DNA of 64,000 nucleotides from Phenylobacterium sp. (GTDB taxonomy: Bacteria > Pseudomonadota > Alphaproteobacteria > Caulobacterales > Caulobacteraceae): contig NZ_JAUXXE010000034.1 of the NCBI RefSeq assembly GCF_030681155.1, forward strand, positions 62,001 to 126,000, given 5' to 3'. Positions 1 through 8,535 of this stretch are shown here, piece by piece. Both the position numbers and the translations under genes were made by a program. Each line of letters starts with the position of its first letter. The first letter of the stretch is position 1. The notes under the pieces are model-generated. The model was not told the DNA's origin. It saw only the letters and a program-made list of their open reading frames with translations, and did no database searches.

Positions 1-1
1 C

Positions 2-94
2 TGCCCGGCCGGCCCTTGCTCGGGTAACACCTATCCGCAGACCTACGACTCGATGGGTCGTTATCTGTTCATCGGCGCCCGGATGGACTTCTAG
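2..94 (+). CDS. TonB-dependent receptor, C-terminal fragment (cut by window start)
   Basis: Only the last 30 codons are in the window. They encode the end of a gene that stops with TAG at 92-94. The segment TYDSMGRYLFIGARMDF has the pattern of the last beta-strand of an outer-membrane TonB-dependent receptor: alternating aromatic and polar residues and a terminal Phe. Receptors of Caulobacteraceae often end in a Y-D-x-x-G-R-x-(L/F) stretch followed by a G-A-R-x-x-F strand. The gene is followed directly by a strong intrinsic terminator, which supports this as a real gene end. The substrate cannot be inferred from this piece. Confidence 0.7.
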   Translation, partial: CPAGPCSGNTYPQTYDSMGRYLFIGARMDF

Positions 95-119
95 TCCTTC
101 CAGCACCGTAAAAGTTGAA

Positions 120-150
120 GGGCGGCGACTTCGGTCGCCGCCCTTTTTCT
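120..150 (+). terminator. Intrinsic terminator after the TonB receptor fragment
   Basis: A perfect stem of GGCGGCGAC and GTCGCCGCC (121-129 and 134-142) closes a TTCG tetraloop and is followed by CTTTTTCT. It lies 26 bases after the receptor stop codon and separates it from the convergent gene ending at 197. Confidence 0.92.
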
Positions 151-196
151 TTGCAATAACGGGATGTTGGGCCGATCTGGCCCGTGCCGCCGCGAG

Positions 197-1681
197 CTAG
201 GCGGGGACGGCGTCGAAGGCGACGGTCATACGCTGTTCGTTCGACGCGAACGGAACCGTCCCATGCCACATGTACGACGGGAACAGCACCAGCCGGCCAG
301 GCTTGGGCTGGATAAAGCGCTCCGCTTCCAGGGCCGGCGCTGTCCGAATGCCGGGTTCGCCAAACTTGATCCAGCCTGGCTTGGCCTCTGTGTCTTCGGT
401 GTCGCGCGGAACCGATACGTAGAAGGCCGAGGATATCCATCCCATCGGATGGACGTGATTGGTGTGGTGGCCTGAGGTTTCCAACCGAACCGACCAGGCC
501 CCGGCCAACTGGGCCGAGCCGTTGTTTCTGCGGTCAAAGGAGGTGTCGCCGAACCCAATCTTCTCGATGTGATCCTGCATGGTTGCTCGGAACCGCTCGA
601 GCAGGTGTTCGATCGGCGCCTCGTGAGCGCCGTCGAGCCGCAAGGGCGTCTGGCCGCCGCCCCGCACCGATTGCGAGAAGGGGTGAACCGTAAAGCCGTG
701 CAGCCGGTGCAGCGCCGCGCGCAGCGCCTCCAGGTATTCGCGGTCCTCGGCCTTGCTCTCATCGAAGAGATCGTAGGCGCCGACCAGGCGGTCATAGTCG
801 TACATGGCGCCATAGCGTTGATCGCCGGTCAGCCGCCATGTCGTGGCCTGTAGGGCCAGTGCGAACTGGTGGTTGGGAGCTTCGGCGACCGCGGCCTCGG
901 CGGCCCGCCTGGCGTTCTCCAGGTCACCGGCCGCCAGCAGGGCCTGCGCGGTCAGAGCGTTCGCGCCGCCGATGCCGAACTCGCGGGTCGCCTGAGCCCA
1001 GCGCACGGCGGCCGGGGCGTCGTCCAACTCGCAGCACAACTCCACCGCCAGACCGAGGAGCCGTGCGTCTCGCGGCGTCATAGCCAGGGCGGTCTCAATC
1101 GTTCGCCTCGCCGCTTCAGGATCGCCGGTGAATTCGTGAGCGATGGCGAGGGTATAGCGTAGGCCCGGGCTGCCGGGTTGGGTCGAGATCGCCCGTTCAA
1201 GCCGCGCCAGGGCGTTCTGGCGGTCGCCGGTTCGCATCCAGATGAGCTGGGCCAGTTCCCTGTGGGCTTCTTCGTATTCGGGGCGCGCGTTGATCGCAGC
1301 GATGAAGGCCCGTTCCGCCTCGTCGAACCGGCGTTGTTCCTGCAGCGCGCGCGCCAGGACCAGGCGGGTCTCGGGGGCGGCGAGGCCAAGGCCAATGGCC
1401 TTGTTCGCGGCCGTTTCGGCCTCGGCGGCCTGACCAAGATCGCCGAGAGTCGAGGCCAGGTTGTGCCAGCACACGGCATTGGTTGGAAAGCGGCCGACCG
1501 CCGTCTGGTTGGCGGCCAGGGCTTCTCGAGGTCGGCCCGCGGCTTTCAGAACCGTGGCCCGGGCGGCGAGCGCGCCGGCTGTCGCGTCCGGGCGAGCGAC
1601 CAATTCGGCGGCCAGGGCAAGGGCGCCCTCGATGTCGCCCCGCCCCAACAGCTCATAGGCCCTGCGATGGTCAGTGCTCAC
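197..1681 (-). CDS. TPR-repeat protein with C-terminal 2OG-Fe(II) oxygenase-like domain
   Basis: 494 residues from a GTG start. Residues about 1-290 are helical tetratricopeptide-type repeats (for example a W-x-N-L-A and A-E-x-A motif series). Residues about 385-492 match the putative 2OG-Fe(II) oxygenase domain (PF13759 type): an H-x-H pair at 409/411 followed by PMGW, then FPSYMWHGTVPF with His473, then an Arg about 12 residues on. Such domains use Fe(II) and 2-oxoglutarate to hydroxylate a substrate, but the substrate is unknown. The start lies 4 nt after the sppA stop on the same strand, so the two are probably co-transcribed and translationally coupled. There is no signal peptide, so the protein is expected in the cytoplasm. 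In Caulobacterales, genes of this type are often found near TonB receptors, as here. Confidence 0.85.
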   Translation of the reverse strand: MSTDHRRAYELLGRGDIEGALALAAELVARPDATAGALAARATVLKAAGRPREALAANQTAVGRFPTNAVCWHNLASTLGDLGQAAEAETAANKAIGLGLAAPETRLVLARALQEQRRFDEAERAFIAAINARPEYEEAHRELAQLIWMRTGDRQNALARLERAISTQPGSPGLRYTLAIAHEFTGDPEAARRTIETALAMTPRDARLLGLAVELCCELDDAPAAVRWAQATREFGIGGANALTAQALLAAGDLENARRAAEAAVAEAPNHQFALALQATTWRLTGDQRYGAMYDYDRLVGAYDLFDESKAEDREYLEALRAALHRLHGFTVHPFSQSVRGGGQTPLRLDGAHEAPIEHLLERFRATMQDHIEKIGFGDTSFDRRNNGSAQLAGAWSVRLETSGHHTNHVHPMGWISSAFYVSVPRDTEDTEAKPGWIKFGEPGIRTAPALEAERFIQPKPGRLVLFPSYMWHGTVPFASNEQRMTVAFDAVPA

Positions 1682-1685
1682 GGCT

Positions 1686-3461
1686 CTACTTCACGGGGGT
1701 GGGGGCCAGCACCATGGCTCCGCCGCTGCGCAGGCGTTCCTGAGCCATTTCGTCCAGGACGCCCTGGGCGCGGGGATCGCCCATCACCCAGGCGGCGGCC
1801 GCCAGGGTGCGGACGGACGTGGCAGAGATGCCGAGCGCGCTTTCCAGCGCCTCGAACGGCGAGGTATGGGTGGTCATGCGCTTGAGGCGAACCTCGCCCT
1901 TCAGGCCAGCCAGGGCCTTGGCCTTGTCGACGGCTTGATAGAAGCCGCCAACCTCGTCGACCCGGCCGATCTCGCGCGCCTGGGCGCCGGTCCAGACCCG
2001 ACCCTTGGCGATCTCGCGCACGCGCTCAGGCGGCAGGTTTCGGCCGGTGGCGACGCGTCCGATGAAGTTGTCATAGATGCGGTCCATCCAGCCGGAGAAG
2101 GCTGCGCGCTGGGCCGGGGTCATCGGGGCGCCTGCGCTGAAGGCGCCGGCGTACTCGCCGCCCACCCCGATCTGCCGCATGTCGACGCCGAAGCGCTGGA
2201 GGGCTTCTCCCACCGCGAACTTGCCGCCGAACACCCCGATGGAGCCGGTGAGGGTGGTCGGATGAGCGACGATGGCCGAGGCTTCGCTCGACACCCAGTA
2301 GCCGCCCGAGGCCGCATAGGTGCCCATCGAGACGACGACTGGCTTCTTCGCGGCCTTGGCCGCGCGAACAGCGGCCAGGATCTGTTCCGAGGCGGTGTCC
2401 GAACCGCCGGGCGAGGAGACGCGGAAGACAATGGCCTTCACGTCCTTGTCCTCAATGGCGTCATAGAGCGCCTCGGAAATGTCGTCGGAGTACATCGACG
2501 AGGACGCGGAGAACGGGTTCGTGGATCCGTCGTGGCCGGTGACGATCGCGCCTTCGCCTTCGACGATGGCGATGGCCGGGCCGGGCTTGTGGACCCGCTC
2601 GCGGCTGGCGCGCATGTACTTCTCGAAGCTGACCAGTTCGGAGTCCTTGCCGGCCTTGGCCAGGGCGGCGGTCTCGATCTCCTTGACCTGCCCGACCTTG
2701 TCGATCAGGCGAAGCTTCAGGGCCTCCTCGGCCAGATAGGGGCCGGCTTCCAGATTGGTGCGCAGCGCTTCTGGCGTCAGCTTGCGGTCAGTGGCGGCGT
2801 TGGCGAGCGCCGAACCGTATACCGAGCCCATCCAGGACAACTGGGCCTCACGGTGCGCCGGCGTGTAGTCGCTATAGAGGTACGGATTGACGGCGTTCTT
2901 GAACTCATAGCGCTGCTCGTAGTCGGCCTTCACGCCATACTTGTCGAACGCGCGCTTGAGGAACACGTCCTCGCTGGAAATCCCGACCGCCTGGAACGAC
3001 GCGCCCGGCTGCATCCAGAGCTCGTCGGCGGATGCGCCGAGCATATAGGTCGAGGTCACGACGCCTGACGGATACAGGCCCTGGCTGTGGGCGAAGACCG
3101 GCTTGCCGGCGGAGCGGAATTTCTTCAGCGCCAGACGAATCTCATCGGCCGCGGCCGGCGCCATGCCGCCGTCGGGCAGCCGCACCAGCAGCGCCTTGAC
3201 CTTGCCGTCCTTGCCCGCGCGGTCGAGCGTCTCGATCACCGACATCACCGACATCGAGCGGCGGCCGAAGGAGGCGAACGGATTGATCGGATCCTGGTCG
3301 GTGAGCGGATCGCGCAGATCCAGCTCGAGCACCGCATGGCTCGGTGTCGGCGCTGGTTTGGCGGCGCCGGCGGCCATCACGATCAACAGGAACGGCACGC
3401 CGATCAGGAAGAGCACCAAGCCCGCGAAGACGCCGGCCGTGGTGATGAGGAATTGCTTCAT
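1686..3461 (-). CDS. sppA: Signal peptide peptidase SppA, 67-kDa type
   Basis: About 591 residues. The start at 3461 (MKQFLITTAG) is chosen because an N-terminal membrane helix follows at once (about residues 3-32), as in SppA; an upstream in-frame start adds 12 residues with no family similarity. The protein has tandem SppA/ClpP-fold domains. Lys188 in EFKNAVNPY corresponds to the catalytic lysine of the N-terminal half, and Ser385 in AASGGYW to the nucleophile in the C-terminal half, which together form the Ser-Lys dyad of family S49. It is membrane-bound and cleaves remnant signal peptides after secretion. It is the first gene of a probable two-gene operon with the downstream TPR/oxygenase gene and is divergent from the exported peptidase cluster. 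Confidence 0.95.
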   Translation of the reverse strand: MKQFLITTAGVFAGLVLFLIGVPFLLIVMAAGAAKPAPTPSHAVLELDLRDPLTDQDPINPFASFGRRSMSVMSVIETLDRAGKDGKVKALLVRLPDGGMAPAAADEIRLALKKFRSAGKPVFAHSQGLYPSGVVTSTYMLGASADELWMQPGASFQAVGISSEDVFLKRAFDKYGVKADYEQRYEFKNAVNPYLYSDYTPAHREAQLSWMGSVYGSALANAATDRKLTPEALRTNLEAGPYLAEEALKLRLIDKVGQVKEIETAALAKAGKDSELVSFEKYMRASRERVHKPGPAIAIVEGEGAIVTGHDGSTNPFSASSSMYSDDISEALYDAIEDKDVKAIVFRVSSPGGSDTASEQILAAVRAAKAAKKPVVVSMGTYAASGGYWVSSEASAIVAHPTTLTGSIGVFGGKFAVGEALQRFGVDMRQIGVGGEYAGAFSAGAPMTPAQRAAFSGWMDRIYDNFIGRVATGRNLPPERVREIAKGRVWTGAQAREIGRVDEVGGFYQAVDKAKALAGLKGEVRLKRMTTHTSPFEALESALGISATSVRTLAAAAWVMGDPRAQGVLDEMAQERLRSGGAMVLAPTPVK

Positions 3462-3704
3462 AAGGGAAGGTCGCCAGGAGGGAGGTTCGCCGCCCAAGCT
3501 ACATGGCCCCGCGTTTCGTTCAAATGAAGACCCTGCAATTGTCGCGCGTAAGGGACAGTTGGTCGCTGAGACGCGCCGCGCGGCCCTTCAAAGGTAAAAT
3601 CTTGCCCCTGAACATCGTTAGGTTTGGCTTTTCGTCCCGCCACCAAAGTATGCAACGGGCCTGAGAGCGGCGCGGCCGCCCTTTTGCGCAATTTAGAACA
3701 TGTG

Positions 3705-5504
3705 ATGGGGGCTCCCTTGAACCTAGCTAGAGACGGTTGGCGCGTGGTCGGAGCCCTGGCGGCCGGCGGGTTCCTGGCCATCGCCGGCGCGGCGCACGCC
3801 GAAGGACAGCCCGTCGCCATCATGGGCGCCACCGTGTTCGACGCCACCGGCGCAGCCCCGCACCTGGCCAATGTCGTGATCAAGGACGGCCGGATCGCCG
3901 AGGTCGGCCCCGGCGTAAAGGCGCCGCGCGGCGCGACCGTGATCAACGCCAAGGGCAAGGCGCTGCTGCCGGGCTTCTTCGACGTCCACACCCATTGGAC
4001 CCCGGCGGGCGACCCGCGCATCTCGCCGCAGATCGCCAACGCCTACATCGCGGCGGGCGTCACCACGGTGAACGATTTCCACCAGCAGCCGGAATCGTTC
4101 GCACCGCGCCGGCAGTGGATCGGGACCATGGCCTCGCCGCACGTGAACTTCGTCGCCCGCATGAGCACGCCGGGCGGGCACGGGGCCGACTGGGCTGACA
4201 CCGCCACCACCAAGTGGGTGAACACCCCCCGGGCGGCGCGGACCGAGGTCCAAGCGCTGGTTCCCTACAAGCCAGACTTCATCAAGGCCTTCACCGACGG
4301 CTGGCGCTATGGCGCATCGGCGGACAACACCAGCATGGACGAGGGCACGCTCACGGCTCTGGTCGATGAAGCCCACCGCAACAACATCAAGGTGCTGACC
4401 CACACGGTCACAGTCGAGCGCGGCCAGATCGCCGCCCGCGCCAAGGTCGATATCATCGCCCACAGCCTGCAGGATCGCGAGATCGACCAGCAGACCATCG
4501 ACCTGATCAAGGCATCGGGCACCGCCTACGCGCCGACCCTGGCTGTCTATGATCCGAACAAAGGCGAGGGCGCGGCCACCACGCCGGAAGCCAAGAAGCG
4601 CAGCGAAATCAAGTTCGGATACGCCCTGCACAACACAAAGGCGCTGCATGACGCCGGCGTCGTCGTGGCGCTCGGCACCGACGCCGGCATGACCGGGACG
4701 CCGCACGGCGTCTCGACGCTGCGCGAGATGGAACTGCTGGTCCAGGCCGGCCTGACGCCCAGCGAGGCGCTGATCGTCGGCACCGCCAATAGCGCCAAGG
4801 TGTTGGGCGAGCTGGACGATCGCGGCACGATCGAGAAAGGCAAACGCGCCGATCTGGTCCTGGTCGCCGGCGCGCCCTGGGTCAATATCGCCGACGTCCG
4901 CAAGACCGACCGCGTCTTCGTCGATGGGAAGCTGGTGCATGGGCCGGGCGTGAAGCTGCCCGCCGCCAACAGCCAGGCGGCCATGCCGGCGGTGAAGGTC
5001 GCTGCCCTGATTGACGATTTCGAGGGCGCAAAGGAGCGCTCCAGCCTCGACACCCTGCGCCTCAACGACACCGACGGCGGTGTCGATCGCACCGTACAGG
5101 TGGCCCAGGTCATCCCGCGCACGGCTACCAATCACGCCCTGAGCATCGACGCCAAGATGTCGATCAAGGACGACCCGAACGCGGGCGTCATCATTCCGCT
5201 GACCCGCGGCTCGGTGCAGCCGGTCGATGCGCGCGCCTATAAGGGCGTGCGGTTCGAACTGCGCGGCGACGGCGCTTATGAGCTTGGCGTCAATACCCTC
5301 GCCGGCCGCTGGACCTCCGAGGTCGGGGGCGGTCCGGAGTGGCGGACGGTCGAGATTCCGTTCACCGCATTGAAGCCGGCCCAAGGACGCGGCGGGGCCA
5401 AGGGCGCCTGGACGGCGATGGATCTGCTGGAAGTCTCGATCAGCGGCAGCCGGCCGGGCGGCCAGAAGCTGTGGGCCGAAGTGGACAACGTGACCTTCTA
5501 CTAG
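3705..5504 (+). CDS. Exported amidohydrolase fused to a CIA30-like domain
   Basis: About 599 residues from ATG 3705, which begins a signal peptide ending near AGAAHAEG; frames open further upstream add no plausible leader. Residues about 30-420 are a metal-dependent amidohydrolase (PF01979, imidazolonepropionase/Xaa-Pro-type branch): HTH at 95-97, Lys194 in DFIKAFTDG (position expected for a carboxylated lysine), His233, His253 and Asp326 in GTDAGM. Residues about 435-598 (from LIDDFEG) resemble the CIA30/NDUFAF1 beta-sandwich domain (PF08547), with the typical WRTVEIPF segment. Several characterised relatives of this branch are L-amino-acid dipeptidases or carboxypeptidases, so a periplasmic peptide or cyclic amide hydrolase is likely; the substrate is inferred only. 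It is the first of four exported genes on this strand. Confidence 0.88.
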   Translation: MGAPLNLARDGWRVVGALAAGGFLAIAGAAHAEGQPVAIMGATVFDATGAAPHLANVVIKDGRIAEVGPGVKAPRGATVINAKGKALLPGFFDVHTHWTPAGDPRISPQIANAYIAAGVTTVNDFHQQPESFAPRRQWIGTMASPHVNFVARMSTPGGHGADWADTATTKWVNTPRAARTEVQALVPYKPDFIKAFTDGWRYGASADNTSMDEGTLTALVDEAHRNNIKVLTHTVTVERGQIAARAKVDIIAHSLQDREIDQQTIDLIKASGTAYAPTLAVYDPNKGEGAATTPEAKKRSEIKFGYALHNTKALHDAGVVVALGTDAGMTGTPHGVSTLREMELLVQAGLTPSEALIVGTANSAKVLGELDDRGTIEKGKRADLVLVAGAPWVNIADVRKTDRVFVDGKLVHGPGVKLPAANSQAAMPAVKVAALIDDFEGAKERSSLDTLRLNDTDGGVDRTVQVAQVIPRTATNHALSIDAKMSIKDDPNAGVIIPLTRGSVQPVDARAYKGVRFELRGDGAYELGVNTLAGRWTSEVGGGPEWRTVEIPFTALKPAQGRGGAKGAWTAMDLLEVSISGSRPGGQKLWAEVDNVTFY

Positions 5505-5637
5505 TCGACCAGGAAGCGGCTTCGCGGCGACGCCGCTGGGCCGCTCATCTGGGCAGGGTTTCGGCGAAGGGGTGGGTTTCTTCGCGCCCTGCGTCTTGCG
5601 TACATAAGCCAGCGGTCGTGAGCCGCGAGGGGGCCCT

Positions 5638-8379
5638 ATGCACTTTTCCAGATATCTAAGAAACGCCGCCGCCGTGGTGGCCATCACCGTTGCGCTCGGC
5701 GCGCCCGCATGGGCCGCCGCGCCCAGTGGGATCACCTCGCCCAAAGACGCGTTCGGTCACGATATCGGCGACGACTACTTCCTCGCCAACTACACCCAGC
5801 TCGAAGCCTATTTCAAAACCCTCGCTGGGCAGTCCGACCGCATGAAGCTGGTCGACATCGGTCCGACCGAGGAAGGCCGCCGCGAATACATGGCGATCGT
5901 CTCCTCGCCGGCCAATCTGGCCAAACTGGATCGCTATCGGGAGATCGCGCGCAAGCTGGCCAAGGCCGAGGGTGTCAGCGAAGAGGAAGCCAAGGCGCTG
6001 GCCGCTGAAGGCAAGGCGGTGATCTGGATCGACGGCGGGCTTCACGCCACCGAGGTCGTCCCGCCCCAGGCGTTGATCGCGGCGCTGCATGACATGCTGA
6101 CCAAGGATGACGCCGAGACCCGCCGCATCCTGGACGACGTCATCATCCTGTTCGGCCAGGTGAACCCGGACGGCCAGGAACTGGTCTCCAACTGGTACAT
6201 GCGTAACGCCGATCCGGCGAAGCGCGAGTTCAACAGCCTGCCGCGCCTGTATCAGAAGTATATCGGCCACGATAACAATCGCGACTACTACATGTCGGCG
6301 ATGAAGGAGACCACGAACGTCAACCGGATCTTCTTCCGGGAGTGGTATCCGCAGATCGTCTACAATCACCACCAGACCGGCCCGGCCGGGACCGTGGTGT
6401 TCATGCCGCCGTTCCGCGACCCCTTCAACTACAACTACGACCCGCTGGTGATGTCGACCTTGAGCGAGGTCGGCTCGGCCATGCACAGCCGGCTGATCAG
6501 CGAGGGCAAGCCCGGCTCGACCATGCGCAGCGGCGCGACCTACTCGACCTGGAACAACGGGATGGAGCGCTCCATCACCTATTTCCACAACACCGTCGGC
6601 CTGCTGACGGAGATCATCGGCCATCCGACGCCGATGCAGATCCCGCTGATTCCGAAGAACCAGATCGCCCGCAACGACCTGCCGGCGCCGATCGCGCCAC
6701 AGCAATGGAAGTTCCGCCAGTCGATCGACTACTCGATGTCGATCAATCGCGCCGTGCTCGACTACGCCTCGCGCAACCGCGAGCGGCTGCTGATGAACAT
6801 CTGGCGGATGGGCGACAACTCGATCGAGCGCGGGCGTCAGGATAGCTGGACCGTGACACCGAAGCGTATCGAGGCGCTGGAGGCGGCGGCCAAGGGGCGT
6901 CCCGAGGTCGGCAGCGGCCGCAACGCGAGCGTCGATCCGACGCTCTATAACCAGATCCTGCGCGACCCCGCCCTGCGCGATGCGCGCGGCTACATCATCC
7001 CCGCCGACCAGGCCGACCTACCGACGGCGGTCAAGTTCCTGAACGCGCTGATCAAGACCGGCGTCGATGTCGAGCGCGCCGACAAGGCGTTCAAGGTCGG
7101 CGGCAAGTCCTATCCGGCCGGCTCCTATGTGGTGCGCGCCGACCAGGCCTACCGTCCGCACGTCCTGGACATGTTCGAACCCCAGGATCACCCGCACGAC
7201 TTCGCCTATCCGGGCGGCCCGCCGATCGCGCCCTACGATTCGACCGGCTACACGCTGGCCATGCAGATGGGCGTGAAGTTCGATCGTATCCTCGACGGGT
7301 TCGATGGTCCCTTCACGCCGGTCGCCGATGTGATGGCGCCCTCGCCTGGCAAGATCATCGGTTCGGGCAAGGCCGGCTACCTCGTCAGCCATGAGGTCAA
7401 CGACAGCTTCATCCTTTCCAATCGCCTGCTGAAGGCGGGCGAGGGCGTCTATTGGGTGAAGACCGCGACCAAGGCCGGCGGCAAAGCGTTCGCGCCGGGC
7501 GCCCTCTGGATCCCGGCTACGCCGGCGAACCGCGCAATTCTGGAGAAGGCCACGGCCGAACTGGGCGTCGACGCCTATGCGGTCGCCAAGGCTCCGATCG
7601 GTGAAACCCTAAAGCTGAAGCCGGTCCGCGTTGGCCTCGTAGACAAGTACGGCGGCGTCATGACGTCGGGTTGGACGCGCTGGCTGATGGAGCAGTTCGA
7701 GTTCGATTATCAGGTCGTCTATCCGCAGCGACTGGACGCTGGCGATATCGCTAAAGACTTCGACGTCCTGGTCTTCACCAACGGGGTGCTGCCGTCGGTG
7801 GGCGGCGAGGGATACGGTGGACGCCAACCGAAGGCCGAGGATATTCCAGCCGAGTTCCGCGGCTGGCTGGGCGAGATCACCCCGGAAAAGACCGCGCCGC
7901 AGATCGCCGCCTTCCTGCAGGGCGGCGGCTCGGTCGTCGCCATCGGCCCGTCCACCCGTTTGGCTCAACTGGTCGGGGTGCCGGTCGGGGACGCTCTGGT
8001 TGATGCGGCGGGCAAGCCCCTGGCGCGCAACGACTTCTACATTCCCGGTTCGCTGCTTCAGGTCTCGGTGGACAACACCCAGCCGCTCGCCTTTGGCGCG
8101 CCCTCGACCATGGACGTGTTCTTCGATCGCAGCCCGGCCTTCGCGGCCGGCGCCGGCGCTCGCGCCGCCTGGTATCCGCAAGGCGATGTCCTGCGGAGCG
8201 GTTGGGCCGTGGGACAGCACAGGTTGGTTGGAGCGGGCGCCGTGCTCGACCTCAATGTCGGCAAGGGCAAACTGTTCCTGATGGGACCAGAAGTTGCACA
8301 GCGGGCTCAATCACACGCTGCGTTCAAGTTCTTGTTCAATGGTCTTCAGTACGGTCCGGCAATAGCGGCAACACAGTGA
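5638..8379 (+). CDS. Exported M14-family zinc metallopeptidase, large form
   Basis: 913 residues with an N-terminal signal peptide (cleavage near AWAAA) and a purine-rich RBS before ATG 5638. The carboxypeptidase core occupies residues about 40-400. The zinc ligands are visible as His136 and Glu139 (GLHATEV) and His244/245 (YNHHQT), and Glu325 (LLTEIIGHP) is the expected catalytic general base. The C-terminal third (about 640-880, from VGLVDKYGGVM) looks like a class I glutamine-amidotransferase-like fold, as in other large M14 proteins, without an obvious catalytic Cys. It probably trims C-terminal residues of peptides in the periplasm. It lies between the amidohydrolase and a TonB receptor, which suggests a peptide-use locus. 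Confidence 0.93.
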   Translation: MHFSRYLRNAAAVVAITVALGAPAWAAAPSGITSPKDAFGHDIGDDYFLANYTQLEAYFKTLAGQSDRMKLVDIGPTEEGRREYMAIVSSPANLAKLDRYREIARKLAKAEGVSEEEAKALAAEGKAVIWIDGGLHATEVVPPQALIAALHDMLTKDDAETRRILDDVIILFGQVNPDGQELVSNWYMRNADPAKREFNSLPRLYQKYIGHDNNRDYYMSAMKETTNVNRIFFREWYPQIVYNHHQTGPAGTVVFMPPFRDPFNYNYDPLVMSTLSEVGSAMHSRLISEGKPGSTMRSGATYSTWNNGMERSITYFHNTVGLLTEIIGHPTPMQIPLIPKNQIARNDLPAPIAPQQWKFRQSIDYSMSINRAVLDYASRNRERLLMNIWRMGDNSIERGRQDSWTVTPKRIEALEAAAKGRPEVGSGRNASVDPTLYNQILRDPALRDARGYIIPADQADLPTAVKFLNALIKTGVDVERADKAFKVGGKSYPAGSYVVRADQAYRPHVLDMFEPQDHPHDFAYPGGPPIAPYDSTGYTLAMQMGVKFDRILDGFDGPFTPVADVMAPSPGKIIGSGKAGYLVSHEVNDSFILSNRLLKAGEGVYWVKTATKAGGKAFAPGALWIPATPANRAILEKATAELGVDAYAVAKAPIGETLKLKPVRVGLVDKYGGVMTSGWTRWLMEQFEFDYQVVYPQRLDAGDIAKDFDVLVFTNGVLPSVGGEGYGGRQPKAEDIPAEFRGWLGEITPEKTAPQIAAFLQGGGSVVAIGPSTRLAQLVGVPVGDALVDAAGKPLARNDFYIPGSLLQVSVDNTQPLAFGAPSTMDVFFDRSPAFAAGAGARAAWYPQGDVLRSGWAVGQHRLVGAGAVLDLNVGKGKLFLMGPEVAQRAQSHAAFKFLFNGLQYGPAIAATQ

Positions 8380-8391
8380 CTGTAATGTCAC
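8376..8391. promoter_or_regulatory. Perfect dyad GTGAC-N6-GTCAC at the end of the M14 gene
   Basis: GTGAC (8376-8380) and GTCAC (8387-8391) are exact inverted repeats around TGTAAT. The dyad overlaps the stop codon of the M14 peptidase gene and lies about 145 bp before the TonB receptor start. It could be an operator for the receptor. It does not have CRP/FNR spacing. Confidence 0.3.
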
Positions 8392-8535
8392 AAACGCCGT
8401 TATATCCCATCAGATAACAAGGGAATGAGTGACGCGACGGCAAGGATCATGTGTTTGTCGCGTCAACTTTGGGGCCGCGCAAGGATAGCTGCGTGCCCCG
8501 ATGCTTGCACTTATGAGTTGAGGGGATAAGACTTG

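Noticed and set aside
3723-5744. Long open frame antisense to the amidohydrolase
   Set aside because: Same cause; no signal peptide, domain or RBS, and it runs across the intact plus-strand gene.
8376-8391. CRP/FNR site at the GTGAC dyad
   Set aside because: The GTGA and TCAC elements are 8 bp apart, not the 6 needed for CRP or FNR. It is kept only as an unassigned dyad.
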